Shown here: positions 20,740 through 33,467 of the stretch, piece by piece
How positions within the stretch are numbered: the first letter of the stretch is position 1
How the letters are laid out: the number at the start of each line of letters is the position of its first letter
NCBI RefSeq assembly: GCF_028502605.1
Contig: NC_079234.1
Location: 6,014,001 to 6,078,000 of the forward strand
Length of the DNA stretch: 64,000 bases
Source: Trichoderma breve
Lineage: Eukaryota > Ascomycota > Sordariomycetes > Hypocreales > Hypocreaceae
Direction of reading: 5' to 3'
Position numbers and translations under genes: made by a program
The notes under the pieces: model-generated
Told to the model about the DNA's origin: nothing
Seen by the model: only the letters and a program-made list of their open reading frames with translations
Database searches by the model: none

Positions 20740-20880
20740 CTACTCTCTACCTTCCGCTTCCCTTCCCTTCTTCCCCTCTGTCTCCTTCCCTCCTTCCCTT
20801 CCTTCTTCCTCTTGGCTCACACTGTCTCGATCTTTGGTCGAGGCAGGTCGAGTTGATCTCTCCTTCCTTCTTCCTCTGCT
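20740..20880. repeat. CT-rich low-complexity tract
   Basis: Polypyrimidine sequence with repeated CTTCCCTTCC-type units; two halves share TGGCTCACACTGTCTCGATC / TGGCTCTGTCTCGATC blocks. No coding signal. Confidence 0.6.
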
Positions 20881-21082
20881 CGCTTGGCTGGCTCTGTCTC
20901 GATCTTTAGTCGTTGGCAGGCAGAGTCTTGTATCATTTTGGCTGACGCTGTTTCGATGTTTATTCATTGAGGCGCAGAGTCAGCCTCCCACGTATCCCTT
21001 GCCTGACACCGTAGGACGTAGAACACCCACCTTGTGCATTGATCAACTCGTAATTTTGATCAGTAGAATTAACCGGCTCTGC

Positions 21083-21164
21083 AATGGATGGATAGATGGA
21101 TGGATGGAGTAGTGGATGGATGGATGGAGTAGTGGATGGATGGATGGAGTGATGGATGGAATTG
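21083..21164. repeat. (GGAT)n tetranucleotide microsatellite
   Basis: About twenty GGAT units, broken by regular AGTAGT interruptions that form a higher-order unit of about 24 bp. Confidence 0.85.
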
Positions 21165-21989
21165 GCGTGTTGCGTGGAAAAGTAATTCAGGAGTTTTTCG
21201 GGCACATCTGCCGGCACAGTTTTTTACATGGAGTTCGGTTTTTCTCAGTTGACAGCAGAGTCACTGATGGATTCGCACGGCACCTGGAATGTATATTTGC
21301 CAATAAACCATGGTTCTTATTTGATGAATGCAATTGCTCCCATGAGAGAGGAAAACTCCTTGCATTGAAGACTACCTTATTGCTTGATCTTGGATACCGC
21401 ATAGTACGGACTTCGATCCGGCTGGCATAGCTCCGTATAATGTATTAACACCCATGACGTCTTCGTTTATGGATCAAATATCCAGAGACATCCATGAGCG
21501 CACGGCACAATTCCTCGCCTGGCGCCCTACAGCACTCCATTGAAGGTGGCCCGCCTGAAATACAGCCTGGAGCGCCCATATAGCGCCTAAGGAACTTCCG
21601 TCAAGTTATCCACGCTACCGGGCACCTGGAACTGATCGATTATAGCCCTCTAGTGAACAGTGCCAGCTGATGGCTGAATGCCGGCTGGAGGAATACAAGC
21701 CGACACCTAAGAAAAACAACACTTTGTCTTTCGTTTGCATTGAGCTTGCGTGTGTGTGTTTAATGTTTTGTTGGCAATCCAAGTTTCTTTTCGTATGCGA
21801 TATTCGCGGGCGATTTCGAATCATCTACCAAGCATCCACACCACCGATGGTTCATGTCGATGCCGCGATCTTTTGCGACAACCTCTTCTTCTTCTTCTTC
21901 TTCTTCTTCAATTTCCCACCCTCACCCCAGTCATCGTGATAACCATCTTAGGTGAGAGATTAGTCCAGAATGCGATACTCCTACAGAAG

Positions 21990-22230
21990 CTGACCCATCC
22001 CCGACTGAGGAATCCCGACCGACCGATCATACTAGACCGACCGACGACCGGCGATCAACCGTCCAACAAAGCCTCAACCTCGATCTCCACCGATCGCCGA
22101 CCGATCCTCCACCGGCCGAAATCTTGCTCCACGAGGCCGCGATCCAACGTTCCGATCCCTTGCCCAACGCGACGGATGCGTGAGTCTCATGCTATAGCGC
22201 GGACCGCTCAGACTAGACACGCTCCTGAGG
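21990..22230 (+). repeat. Diverged inverted repeat arm (partner at about 15965-16170)
   Basis: Carries GAATCCCGACCGACCGATCA, GTTCCGATCCCTTGCCC and GACGGATGCGTGA in the order of the reverse complement of 15965-16170. Rich in CCGACCGA units, which also form a short internal tandem repeat. Confidence 0.45.
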
Positions 22231-23563
22231 GTAGAGATGGACACAAGGTTCACAGGGCGGGCAGTGACACACAGCCATCATTGCTTGTACTGAACTACTG
22301 TTCCTCTACTGTTCCTCCCAAGTACTAGACTAGGGATGGAACACATTGTCTCAGACTGCTCGGACATGTTCTCACAGGTGCTCTTCGTTACGGCCTTATC
22401 GGCGACGATTTATATCCTGACTGCTGACCCTTAATGCTTTCCAAAGTTTTATTCCTCCCATGATGAACCTTGCCTCTGCCATCCACATCATCGCTAGCTT
22501 ATTTCAGCACATTCTTCTCAAATCTTGTCTCTTCAAATTCTGTCTCTTCACATCCTGTCTCTTCTCGTGTACCCACTAGTCATTCTCTTCCATCCTCTAC
22601 TGCCCCGTACGGAGCCACGCCGCCTGTTACTGGTTCATCAACTCACGAATCCCAACTGCCCGCTTCCGACAAGCAAAATTTCACTTTGACAAAGTCCTGC
22701 CCGACTGGCGAAGCCTCCATCAAACGCTCCGATCCTGCTACCACGCTTGTAAGCCCACTCACATCATTGTATGTTTACTGACAATTACGGGATACATAGC
22801 TGCGGTCAGGAAAAGCATTAACAAAACCAGTCCGGGCAAGCAAGAAATAGGACACAACAAGTTATATTCCACAAGGACCTCCACTTTCTTTTATTTTTGT
22901 CTCTATGAGCTGGCAGCGTGGAGCAAGTCTTGAGGCGAATCAGCTCCAAAAAAAAAGATGCATAAACCAATGACCCTTTTCAGCTGCCTTGATTGCGGGA
23001 GGAAGCATCTCCTTTTCGTAGTCCGCTACAGCGGCTTCCAAGGTTACTTAATACTAATTACGGTACTATACAGTTAAGGTAATCACATTAAGCATCGATA
23101 ATCTAAATTCTCTTCTTAACAACTGCTTATGATCCGAGGATCCGAGGCCCTTGGGACCGAACAGGAGACAAAAGGGGGTCCAGTTGCCGAAGGATTGAGG
23201 GGCCGTCGTACACTAACCAGAAGCAAAATGCATGGGACCTCGGGCTCCGCTGCGCATCGCATACTATACCCATATTGGATAATTTTCACTGAAAGGTTCG
23301 ATACTACTGCGAGTATTAATCATCCGAACGGAATAATTGAACCGGTTCGCATCTCTAAAGCTTAATTTGAACTGGCTAATGTAGTATCAAGCCATGCGGC
23401 ATTGCTTGTCGGTAGAGAAATTTGAGAAAGGTGAAAGTTATAAATACACATGAGGATAGGTAGATTTCGCATCTAAGTAATTCAACATCTTTACCTAGGT
23501 AGTCTACTCGCCTGCGAGCTCTACACTAAGACGGTTTGTATCTTAAAATATTTGCCAATCAAG

Positions 23564-24667
23564 ATGACCAAGCTCTTCGTGATTATTGGCGTTACTGGCA
23601 CACAGGTACGTGTAGCTCTTAGCACATCATTGGCCATCTTCTGAGACTGAGAAAGGGGTCCTCTATTGCTAGACAATTTCTGGATTTGCCCGGTTGGAAA
23701 GTCCGAGGTATCACCAGAAACCCGTCTAGTCAAAATGCTTTGCATTGGGTGGCTGAGGGCGTTGAGATCGTGAAAGGCGACCTAGATGATACAGCTTCTC
23801 TCCGAGCCGCCTTTCAAGGGGCCAACGCCATATTTGCAAACACCGATTTCTTCAGCCACATGTTCGATGGCACACACGGGCCTGATACGGCGTTGCAGTA
23901 CGCTTTCGACAGGGAAGTTGAACAGGGGATGAATGTTGCACATGCTGCGTCTGATCCTAGCGTCCTCGGAACACTGGAACACTTTGTGTACTCGTCACTT
24001 AGCGATGCCTCACGGTGCAGTGGAGGGAAATACACCACGGTATATCACTTTGACTCAAAGGCCAGGACCATGGACTTGATCAAAAGTCAGTGTCCGGAGC
24101 TGGCTAAGCGTATGAGTGCCCTGCAAATGGGCCACTACGTCACAAACTGGAAAGCTGTACCAGCGATGGCTCCGAAGCGGCAACCGGGTGGGATGTACCT
24201 AACTAAGAGGCCCTTCTCTGGAGACTTGCAAATGCCTTTTGTCGTTCCAGAAAAAGATACGGGAGCATTTGTCAAGGCATTACTGGATGTTCCTCCCGGG
24301 AAGACTCTCATCGGTGTATCTGAGATGATGACCTTTTCGACGTGGATGGAAATTTGGGGACGTGTATTAGATGTCCAGGCTGCTTACCAAGAAGTGTCCC
24401 CTGGTGACTTCTACAAGGACTTCCCAGAGCCACTTGGCCAAGAGTTGATGGACACGAATGAGTACATGATTGAGTTTGGATACACTGGTGGAGATCCTGA
24501 AGTCGTGTATCCAAACGAGGTGAAAATTTTCCCATACTTACTGCAGTTGTCGTGATCTGAGTGAATCCGCTGACATTGACGCCCAGTTGGACCCGAATAT
24601 CAAGACGACCTCCATGGAGGAATACACCAAAGGCGAAGACTGGTCTAGCGTGCTGAGCGAGCAGTAA
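23564..24667 (+). CDS. NmrA-like family NAD(P)-binding protein
   Basis: Exons 23564-23605, 23656-24519 and 24587-24667; 328 aa, typical for this family. The N-terminal Rossmann motif is formed by splicing: GVTGTQ joined to GSSIARQF (GxxGxxG), so the exon-2 acceptor must be at 23655. Further signatures: GWKVRGITRNP, VEIVKGDLDD, GANAIFANTDFF and EHFVYSSLSD. The last intron (GTGAAA..CCCAG) removes a stop and restores the family tail MEEYTKGEDWSSVL. NmrA-like proteins are atypical SDRs that sense NAD(P)/NAD(P)H or act as redox-linked regulators or isoflavone-reductase-like enzymes; the catalytic YxxxK is usually lacking. A C6 regulator follows 400 bp downstream on the same strand. A second member lies at the right edge. 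Confidence 0.88.
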
Positions 24668-25071
24668 TTTGCCTTACAAGGCAAGACAGCATGGTATCGG
24701 CCTCATTAGACGATGGGAAATGACAAACTGTCTTGCTTCAGCGTGTCCGTATCTGCACTCAGATTGTCGTCTCGTCATTGTATTGGCGCCCATTGCAGCG
24801 CTTTCGTGAGACGAATGCAGCAAACAAAATGGTATCGGGAATGCTACAGTTGGTGGGGTTAGCGGATTAGAACTCCGCCTAACGCGGAGTTTGGCACTGA
24901 GTTCAGAGGATTTCTAGACAGTCCGGATTAATAATGACACTGAAATCTTGACACACTTAGACTATCATCGATTGGTTATGCTATCAGGGCGCTGTGCGTG
25001 AGGCATTGAACGGATCAATCCATCGCTGATCAGGCCTGGTGTAACTACTTGCGCTCCTTTTAAGGTCAGCC

Positions 25072-26204
25072 ATGCCTTCGCGAAGGTGGCATAGCAAGTC
25101 TAGGCTTGGTTGCGCGCCATGCAAGAGACGTCGTGTCAAGGCAAGTAAAGCCTCCTATAATGTGAAATTCTGTAGCCCACCTACTTATCAAAATGCTAGT
25201 GTGACATGAAGACACCAGTTTGTGATAGATGCTACCGTTACGGAGAGCACTGCCCATTTACAGACATCAGCGCTGCCCGTGAAGCCTCAATAGAAGCCCT
25301 TCAAGCAGGTATTGTCGTCTGGGACTCAAGCTTGTCCGTGTCCAACGACATACATAGCCTGTCACCTTCAATGCTTCTATTGACAAAGTCTGCTCAATGC
25401 GAGGCGTCCTTGATCTTTCACGAGGCTCAGAAGTATGTTTTTGCGATGCAAGCTCTCAACGCCTTGTCCGTGCTATTCTGCCAGGGTCAAGCCACTGGCG
25501 ATAGTACCAAGGCGCATGCCTGGCATCGGAAAGCCTCTGCAGGTTTCCATGCCTCTGTCGCCGGTAAGGTAGTCAGTACCTACTTTGCGCAATGGATTTT
25601 CGGCCTAGCAACCACGGTCTTCCAAATTCGTTTGTGTGTCACTCATCCAAGAGAGGACGCCATAGCTGAGACCTTCCACTTACTCAGAGGCACCGCAAGA
25701 CTTGCCATTGCTATCGCACCCCGATTCATGCAAGATCAACGGCTAGCACACGACAGAACAAAAGACACGGCCGCAAAGACCGATCCCGAGTTTCTGGAAC
25801 GAATCAAACTCTTGAAAACAAGCATTCGCATGGTGGAGCCGAACGGGGAATATTTAATTCAAGCTGCCGAATCGCTGCAGACTTGGTGCGTTTCTATCCA
25901 GGGACAGCCAAGGACGTGGTTACACATCTTGTCATGGCCGGCGTTGGTGAGCGAAGATTTTGTAACCAAACTACATTGTAAAAATCAGAATCGCTCAGTG
26001 GCACTTGCTATCTTTTTGCATTGGTGTGTCATAATGATTAGATTTGATGATACTTGGTTTCTGAACGGGTGGATAACCCAACTGGCGCAGCAAGCGTGGG
26101 CGCAATTGGGAGGAGGTTGGGAGTCCACGGTTATACCAGCCGTTCGAGCTCTACAGTTGGGCCCTAAAGAAGAGAGAATAAAAGTTTGCCGTGGAAAAGG
26201 ATAA
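25072..26204 (+). CDS. Zn(II)2Cys6 transcription factor
   Basis: Exons 25072-25140 and 25200-26204; 357 aa. The intron begins GCAAGT, so this is a GC-AG intron, and it interrupts the zinc cluster: GCAPCKRRRVK joins CDMKTPVCDRCYRYGEHCPF, giving Cys-x2-Cys-x6-Cys-x6-Cys-x2-Cys-x6-Cys. No other donor restores the finger. The rest (SLIFHEAQKYVFAMQALN, YFAQWIFGLATTVFQIRL, FLHWCVIMIRFDDTWFLNGW) is the helical regulator type seen in short C6 proteins of the sterol-uptake-control class. Binds DNA in the nucleus; target genes unknown. The neighbouring NmrA-like and carboxylesterase genes are the obvious candidates. Confidence 0.85.
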
Positions 26205-26998
26205 GTAATCTATAGGAATGCATTTCATGTTATTGCGACGCGGTAAATAACTAAAACGCTTATAATTGATCTATCTATACGCACTAGGCTCATTGTGATT
26301 TGGAAATATATAAGTATACCTGGTTCGGAGTTGCAGAATTCCTTGTCGCGCGCCTCGGCTGTTACGTGTAGAAATGTCCGAAGAACTAGGAAAGCTAAGG
26401 GCGGGTTTACATCCACTACTGATTTGGGCACAGTTGTTAGACTTACAACAACGCCTTGTTGGATTGACAGCAGACGGTGATACTCAGCATCAATTGCCAT
26501 GTAATTTCCTTTTGTCCGACAGACGATCTTAAACTTTCTGACGTCTTGGTCACCTCTCGGAGCTCCGAGAGTCCAACGAATTCTTCAGATTGTCATGTTA
26601 GAGAGGGAGGGAGATAAACTCGGCATAGGGCGACCAATGACAGCTGACTCCGCAACACAGCTGCCCGGGTTTTTCTACGGAGAACACACAGAAAATTAGG
26701 GCTATCTTGAGAACGGACGAAAGGAATCATTCCTAGGACATGGTTTATTGTAAGAGATGATGATTTAATCTAGACCACGACAAGGGAAGTGCTAGTTTCG
26801 CAACAATCGACGAGTGATGAGCCGCCACGGGCTTGCCGAGGTAGAATTACTAAAGTCACTTGTTATTTGTGCGGTCTCAAGCCCCTTTTTCCATATGCAA
26901 AAGAAAAGTTATAAAGTGTGTAGACTGAACCGATATCAACGACCCAAAAGAAATCGTTATCAACTCCTATCAAAGCTGCCACACGCAGACGCTGCACC
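26205..26998. other. Intergenic; no gene seen
   Basis: About 800 bp between the C6 regulator and the carboxylesterase. A palindrome-like CTCGGAGCTCCGAGAG lies near 26558-26573, a plausible CGG/CCG half-site pair for a C6 protein. Confidence 0.35.
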
Positions 26999-28674
26999 AT
27001 GTTGTTACTCACCACCGCCATTTATTTCTCATTGCATCTGGTAGCTGCTCAGTATTTGTCTCCGTCCTTTGCCAACTTTACCGGAGACAATAGGAAGGAG
27101 ATAGACCTGGGATATACCAAAATTCGAGGGACTCGAGTGGCATCATCATCTTTTCCCATCAATGCCTGGTTAGGTGTTCGGTATGGAAAAGCTCCCACTG
27201 GCAACGGCCGCTTCAAAGCTGCAGCTCAGATTGATGAAGAAAGCGACTCTTCAACGTCAGTGTTTAATGCCACGACATTTGGACCTATTTGCTACCAAGG
27301 ATGGACGCCGAGCGCTCCCGACAGTAGTCTAGCCAAGGAGTTATACTATCATACTGGAAACCGGGAAGAGAGTGAAGATTGCTTGCTGTTGGATATCTAC
27401 GCTCCTGCAGAACCCACTTCTAAGAGTATTCCTGTATTGTTGATAATACACGGAGGCGGGTATGATCAGGGTGGCAGCACCTCAATCAACCCCGTCGGCA
27501 TAATGGCTGCGGCTCCCGGGCAATTCATGGTTGTATCTATTCAATATCGGCTGGGTGCTTTTGGATTTCTAGCTGGAGCAGAAGTAGCCGAAAGTGGAAC
27601 TCTGAATGTCGGTTTGCTAGATCAACGTCTTGCAATGCAGTGGGTTCAACGTCACATATCATCCTTTGGCGGAGATCCCGCTCAGGTCACCATCGACGGC
27701 GGATCGGCTGGCGGGGGCTCTGTTTACCATCAGCTGCTTTGGAATGGCGGCGAAGCAGATCCCCCATATCGAGCGGCAATAGTCGAATATCCTTGGATGC
27801 CAAATATGCTCAACACTAGTCAGCTCGAGCTTCAATATCGACAGATCTTGACTGCCTCAGAGTGCATCATATCTCTTGTTTGCGAGATTTGTCAGCAGAA
27901 AGGTTCAATACCGCACAGCAGAAAGTCCTAGCATCTGCCACTTACGCCTTTGGCACCTTTTACTTTGGCCCTACCATTGATGGAATTAATGTGCAAGGTC
28001 TCCCTTCGAAGGAAACTGAGGCTGAGCACTTCGCAACCGTTCCACTGATGACGACGCGAGACGGAAATGAAGGGTTTGCCTTTACGCCGCAGAACATTAC
28101 AACAGAAAAAGAATACAACGCCAGGGTGCGCACTTTCTTAAACGGCGGAGTGAATTTTTTTGGTCAACTCAATAGACTTTATCCGTCAGTTGAAGGAGGG
28201 GCATTTGGGTACAACAATACCCAAAGAAAGGCGGAATATTTGTTCGGCGATTGGGTTATTCAATGTCCATCATATAACCTTGCAAGATCATTTACGGATA
28301 ACTTCTCCAAACTCGATGCCTTCCATCAACCTGTCTATAAGCTTATCGCTGGTTATCCCACGTACGACAGTGCCTATCATGGAAGCTACAGCAGTCTCGT
28401 CTTCTCCACCAAGCCCATTCCTGCTGAGGATACATCCCCAAATGCTGAAATCGGCCGGGTCTTACAACGTTATTTCACATCGTTTATAACCACTACCGAC
28501 CCGAACAAACATGCCATGGAGAAGCCGAACGATCGCTACGTTGAATGGCCTCAATACGGTGCAGCGAGTAACATTCTCTACATAAACTCTACTGTACCCA
28601 TCCAAATTCAAGACGTCGATGCGGCTGCTCGTTGTGACTTCCTACTTTCTCATTCATCTGCGACGGCGAACTGA
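26999..28674 (+). CDS. Secreted type-B carboxylesterase/lipase with an internal frame break
   Basis: Signal peptide from ATG 26999 (LLLTTAIYFSLHLVAAQ). Domain order is normal: NAWLGVRYGKAPTGNGRF near the N terminus, SEDCLLLDIYAP, oxyanion HGGGYDQGG, FGFLAGAEV, LDQRLAMQWVQRHISSFGGDP, the nucleophile elbow GGSAGGGS (Ser conserved; the usual GESAGG has Gly for Glu), and a late HGSYSSL with the catalytic His. Hydrolyses carboxylic esters outside the cell. Near 27855-27870 the frame must shift by one nucleotide: the upstream frame ends the conserved Cys-loop at ASEC and the next frame continues SCLRDLSAERF. Only a 37-nt GT-AG intron could bridge it, which is too short and would delete conserved sequence. 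So it is a one-base deletion or an assembly error; the gene could be a recent pseudogene. Confidence 0.75.
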
Positions 28675-29981
28675 CGAAAGTTATTTTCGTGCGAGCAAAA
28701 AGAGGCCACTGGATATCTGTGTTGTCTAAAGAAAGCCTCACTGGTCACCCGTTAAGCCTGCTATTCTCTCGATAATTGTCACTCATGTGCTATCTTCTAG
28801 CGCAATATAATATGCACCTAACTTTAGAATAAAACTCCAGGGCATCATAACCTTGGTTCAATCGCTTCCCAATTATTTTACTGTTCGTATACAATTCTTA
28901 CCTGTGGCATTAGGCTGGCAGAAAAACTTAGACTAAATTATTATTTATTTAAAACAAGTATCCGTTCACTCCATCTTTAGTAGCCAACTTCTCGTTTTCA
29001 TGGACTTGCAGACGGCTTCCTCATGCGTATTATTGATGATTTTGTTCAAAATCCCTAATTTGTCTTTGAGAGTAGCGTAGAGATAGAGACAGATACTGTA
29101 AGCAAGGTTGTCAAAAGGCCAAAAAATGAGTCGAGGCTGAAGTCGGGCTCAGGTGGAATTTTCGGTGTATTTAGGAAGGAGTTAGTGATTACAGTATCAT
29201 TTATGGGCGGATTTTGTTTAACTGAATTATTTTAAGCAGAAATAGCAGCGGCTGTAAGTCTGATGTCATTAACATGTGCCAGCGTAGTAGATCAGACGAT
29301 AATGTTTCTTCTGCAAACAAGGACGCTCGATAACAGCAAACTGCACAGTAAGACAAATTCTTCTCGAATTATTCAAGTAGGATAACAATGCTCAATCTCA
29401 TATCAGTTCGACTCTATTGAACTATTGGTCATGATGGACATTTAGCTACGTCTAGCTCTGAATCATAAGAACTCCGCTTTTGCACTTGATACCCGCTTAA
29501 AGCAACGTTACAAAAGGTTAGTTTTCGCGAGTTAAGTACATTCTAAGTAAGGAAACTGGCTTACTTCGAATATTGTGCAGCTCTTCCCAAGCAGATATTA
29601 CCCTAATAACGATTGGCTGCTGATATGCCTTCGGGAAATGTCTCCACATTGCCAAATACTAGCGACGCAACTTCGGATATCCGAAACGCGCGGCTAGGAC
29701 TTGGCGCCAGACATGAGATTGCTTACAAGCTCAACAGCTCATGTCGTAATCCCCGCAATGAACATCAAACGTGAGTTAACACAGGATGATAGAGTACTGT
29801 TAATGCATGTAACCCTAGCTCTTAATGTGTTAGTATATAAGAGCTTTGAGAAAACGAAAATTTTACATATCAGCATTCATACAGCCAATATCGCTTTACT
29901 GACTGAGAGTGTCGCTTCCATTGATCTTTCATTAACGCTGCTATTCTCGGATCATCGCTCGACAAAATACGAGACATCGCT
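28675..29981. other. AT-rich intergenic; no gene seen
   Basis: About 1.3 kb of AT-rich sequence without open frames that look coding. It holds the carboxylesterase 3' UTR and the next promoter. Confidence 0.4.
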
Positions 29982-30529
29982 ATGACTACGCCTTCTGCTG
30001 TGCCTTACGTTCACTGTGGAAGAGATCCAGAGATCGCAGCCGCGGTAGAGCTAGCGTTGCAGCCAGAGTACAACGGTGAGTCGTTACGTGCTGCTTAAAG
30101 AAACATGGCGAACCCCGTTGTACTATACTAATTATAACCATTCGGCATACAGCAATCGCAACTTTCCACACGATCGAGCAGATTCGCGAGAACTTGCCCA
30201 ACATACTTTCCCATAGAGCTCAGCTGCAGGAGAATTCTCCATCTAGTGAGAGGACAGATTTTCCACGAGCCGTCATTTTTGGCACGGCTTTCCCCCGAGA
30301 GCAAGTTCTGGAAATAATGAAGTTAGCGAATGCTGATCAAGTTGTGTGGCTGCATGACAGTCGAAAGTTGACAAAGGAAGACGTGCAGGGCATTCCTAAG
30401 AAGGAGCTCGGTACAACCGGTGGCAGACGTATTAAAGCGTGTCTAGCAGAATGTCTCAAGCAATCAGAGGAAGGAGGATCACTTGATGAAATAAAGCCTC
30501 GGAACCTAGGAAGCCTGTGCTTGTACTAG
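29982..30529 (+). CDS. Conserved fungal hypothetical protein
   Basis: Two exons, 29982-30075 and 30153-30529 (GTGAGT..ACAG); 156 aa. Splicing gives MTTPSAVPYVHCGRDPEIAA at the start. Further blocks are ALQPEYNAIATFHTIEQIRE, FPRAVIFGTAFPREQVLEIMK and QVVWLHDSRKLT. The alternation of hydrophobic strands and helices suggests a small Rossmann-like alpha/beta fold. Similar small proteins are common in filamentous ascomycetes, often near secondary-metabolism genes, but I know of no function. No signal peptide, membrane segment or metal motif is visible. Confidence 0.65.
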
Positions 30530-31410
30530 CTAGTACCTGTGTTAGGGGGAATTGGCCTAAGCCTACTTACTACCTAGGCTTGCTGGGTGGAAGGCTTGCA
30601 ATTGGAACCCTATGCCTGTAGGTTTTGCAAGTGTTACAGACTAGATATATCTTCTGTAGAATTTACTATAGGATATACCTTTATTACTTGAAACTCAACT
30701 AAGCTTGCGTATTACTCGTTTATTTACACACTCTCCTAAATCTTTTTCAGCAGTCTTGGGCAGCAGCAGATCTTTTCCAGCAGCCTCAGGTAATAGCAAG
30801 CCGTTTCTTCGTCAAGATCTCCTCAATCTCCTTCATCTCTATTATCAACAGCTAGCCTGAGGTCTTTAAAAGGCGGGTCAATCAGCAAGAACATACACAT
30901 CCGGCAATACTTCTTCACTAATAAATTAATACTGCAATAGATCTCGTCGCCTACGATTCGTTCCACCCGCCGACGCCGCACGGCGCACGCCACCGTACTA
31001 GAGGGACTTTGGCAGACTTGGTAGACTGGCCAAATGGTTGATAGATTGGGGCTAGTGATGAGGTATAAGATGATGCACACCGTAGCTGTAAAACAATCAG
31101 AAGTATAGTTCCTCATCTACAAACGAGCTACTAGAAGCTATTGCCTAACAGATTTTGCAAGTTTTGCAAACCGAACTGACGTTGCAATTATTCACAAGCC
31201 TAGTAATTCTACAAGGGTTGCGAAGCGCCGTTACCTCCCGGTAAGGAGGTAGGTAAAGGACCTTTGGAGCTTAGTCAGGTTGCGGACAGCTTTATTTAAA
31301 TAACAGATTGACCCCAATGTCTCTGCTTTACAAACCAACTGCCACAAAAGTCGCCTTCGCACTTTACCCTGAAAACACGGAGACCCTTTATTTAAACTGA
31401 CTGAGACAAC
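30530..31410. other. Intergenic; no gene seen
   Basis: About 880 bp. A short CAGCAG/TCTTTTCCAGCAGCC duplication occurs near 30745-30785. The last 200 bp carry the promoter of the downstream C6 regulator. Confidence 0.35.
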
Positions 31411-33400
31411 ATGGCTTCATCCAATATACAGGCAGATCCCTCCGACATCGTCGGTACTACTGACACTAAGATACCAATGTTATCATGTTTAGCATGCCGA
31501 GTGAGGAAACTCAAATGCAACCGCGCCAGGCCAGCATGCGCTCGTTGCGTTGAGTTCGGCCGCGACTGTGCCTATCCCAAACGCAAGAGAAAGCCGTCAG
31601 ATCGCAAAAGTCTAAAGGGCCTTGAGACGCGCCTAGGTATACTTAAAACAATTCGTGCAAGGCAATAATAACAGTTTCTTATAGATGTACGCACAGAACA
31701 ACTGGAGAAAAATCTGAACGAGCTGGAATATCTCGGCGACGAAATTCCTCCTCTGAAAGTTCAGGAAGAGCTGTAAGTTCGAGTAACCCGACTCTGATGT
31801 ACTGCTGACACCTTCAGCAATCGTACCTTCTTCAGCAACCAGTACTACGCAATTCCTGTTGTCCATGCCGGCCGCTACTACGATGCATGCTACGGTGAAG
31901 AATCGCAAAGACCGCCTTGGTGTTTGCAGTACGCCGTTTGGGCACTGGGAGCCAATGGTCACTCAATATACGATTCTCATGCTTTAGTGCTTTACGAAAA
32001 AGCTCGCAAATATGCAGAAGAAGATGAGATGAAGGTGAGAGGGTGAAACATATCATACATCTTGGTTGCTGATTCTGATTTGCAAGAAAGGGCCAAGGAG
32101 AGCATTTCATTTCGGTCGCACATGTGCAGACGTGGCTTTTGCTTGCCACTTTTGAGTCTAATACCATGCTTTTCACCAGAGCTTCAGTTAGTCTAGCTAA
32201 GACCACGCGCCTAGCTCAAATGATGGGCCTTGATCGGCTGGATGGCGCGAGTGATGGAGCTCGAGTGGTTCTACCACCCCCCGTATCTTGGTGTGAGCTA
32301 GAAGAACGCAGGCGAGTATTTTGGGGTGCCTTTGCAATCGATTCGCATGCTAGCTTAGCAACGGGCTGGTCCTACCTGATAGATCCAAACAGCGTCAGTC
32401 AACCAGACAGATCCTTATGCATGGGCCAGTTTCTCACAGCGTTGCAGATACGCACCCGCCTTCCCGCTTCAGAAAAGGCCTTTTCAGAAGGTAATGAGGA
32501 AACCGTTCCATTCCTGGACGAGATAACTCAAGGGGGCTCTTATGATGACTTTGCCAGCACTATCGTCACACTTCAAGTCTACAGAAGCATATTGCAGCAC
32601 ATACTTTGTCAAACGCAACGAGAACAAGTCGACACTTCGCCGGATTCATTCTGGATCCGTCACTACCGCCTGGATGATAGACTATCACGTATCATTTCTA
32701 ACCTTCCTATCAGTCTTGTGCTGCCGCTGAATGTCACGAATGTGCATGCGATTCAGCTGAATTGCAATCTCCGTGCTGCCTACATTTGCTTGCACCATGC
32801 AGTTATTGAGAATCAGTCCGGAACATTACCACCCACAGTGAGGCAATCTAGCCTTAATCGACTAAAGACATCAGCGACCGAGGTTGTAAATATTTTGAAG
32901 CTGGTGCCTCATTTCCATTGTAAATCTTGTGCGCAACGTGATCTGTGATTACTGTATTTGGATCTTATCCGCTAACAGGGTTACAGAAAGATCACTTGAG
33001 TGCCATGCCCCTTTACTTGGCTAGCACAGTCTATGTCTTACAAGCCAAAATGGATCCAGAAACTGGCCTCAATGCCACCGATGCGGCTGATCTCCAATTC
33101 TTGATAAACTCCATGGAAGCCATCAGCCGAGCTCATAAAGTTTCTTGCGTCTTTCTACAGCAAACGTATTTGGACATTTGCATAAATGGGCTTGAATCCT
33201 GCATTGGGATTCCCGATCTAAGCAAATATCATCAGATGTTCTTGAATGCAAAGAGCAGCGTTCCCTTTGTAGCGCGAACTATGCTGTCTGGCCGTAGCGA
33301 GATCTTGAACTCTTCTATTCCTGATCTGGCTTTTCAAATTCCATCTGGTTGGGATATTTGGCCAGAGCTAGCTGATATCATAGGCGCTGAGTACTTTTGA
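31411..33400 (+). CDS. Zn(II)2Cys6 transcription factor with fungal_trans domain
   Basis: Five exons: 31411-31636, 31685-31772, 31818-32034, 32091-32919 and 32979-33400; 593 aa. The zinc cluster CLACRVRKLKCNRARPACARC..C lies at residues 26-53, followed by a basic KRKRK linker. The middle homology region is visible: YYAIPVVHAGRYY, WCLQYAVWALGAN, the classic VQTWLLLATFES, RLAQMMGLDRLDG, then WCELEERRRVFWGAFAIDSHA, which is the signature helix of the fungal-specific regulatory domain. Length and architecture are typical. The exon-4 acceptor at 32090 was chosen because it alone keeps the VQTWLLLATFE frame. Nuclear DNA-binding regulator; targets unknown. It sits at the left end of the SDR-rich stretch. 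Confidence 0.87.
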
Positions 33401-33467
33401 GAAGCAAGGAATTAGTTACATCTAGATATTACAGTTTTTTTTTCTCTCTCTTTTTTTTCACGAATAA

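Larger units (their letters stand above)
20880..23563. other. Gene-poor stretch with satellites
   Basis: About 2.7 kb without a supportable gene. It contains a GGAT tetranucleotide array, a TTC run at about 21885-21912, the plus-strand arm of the inverted repeat pair and a short 15-bp tandem repeat near 22522-22565 (three units of AATTCTGTCTCTTC type). Confidence 0.5.
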
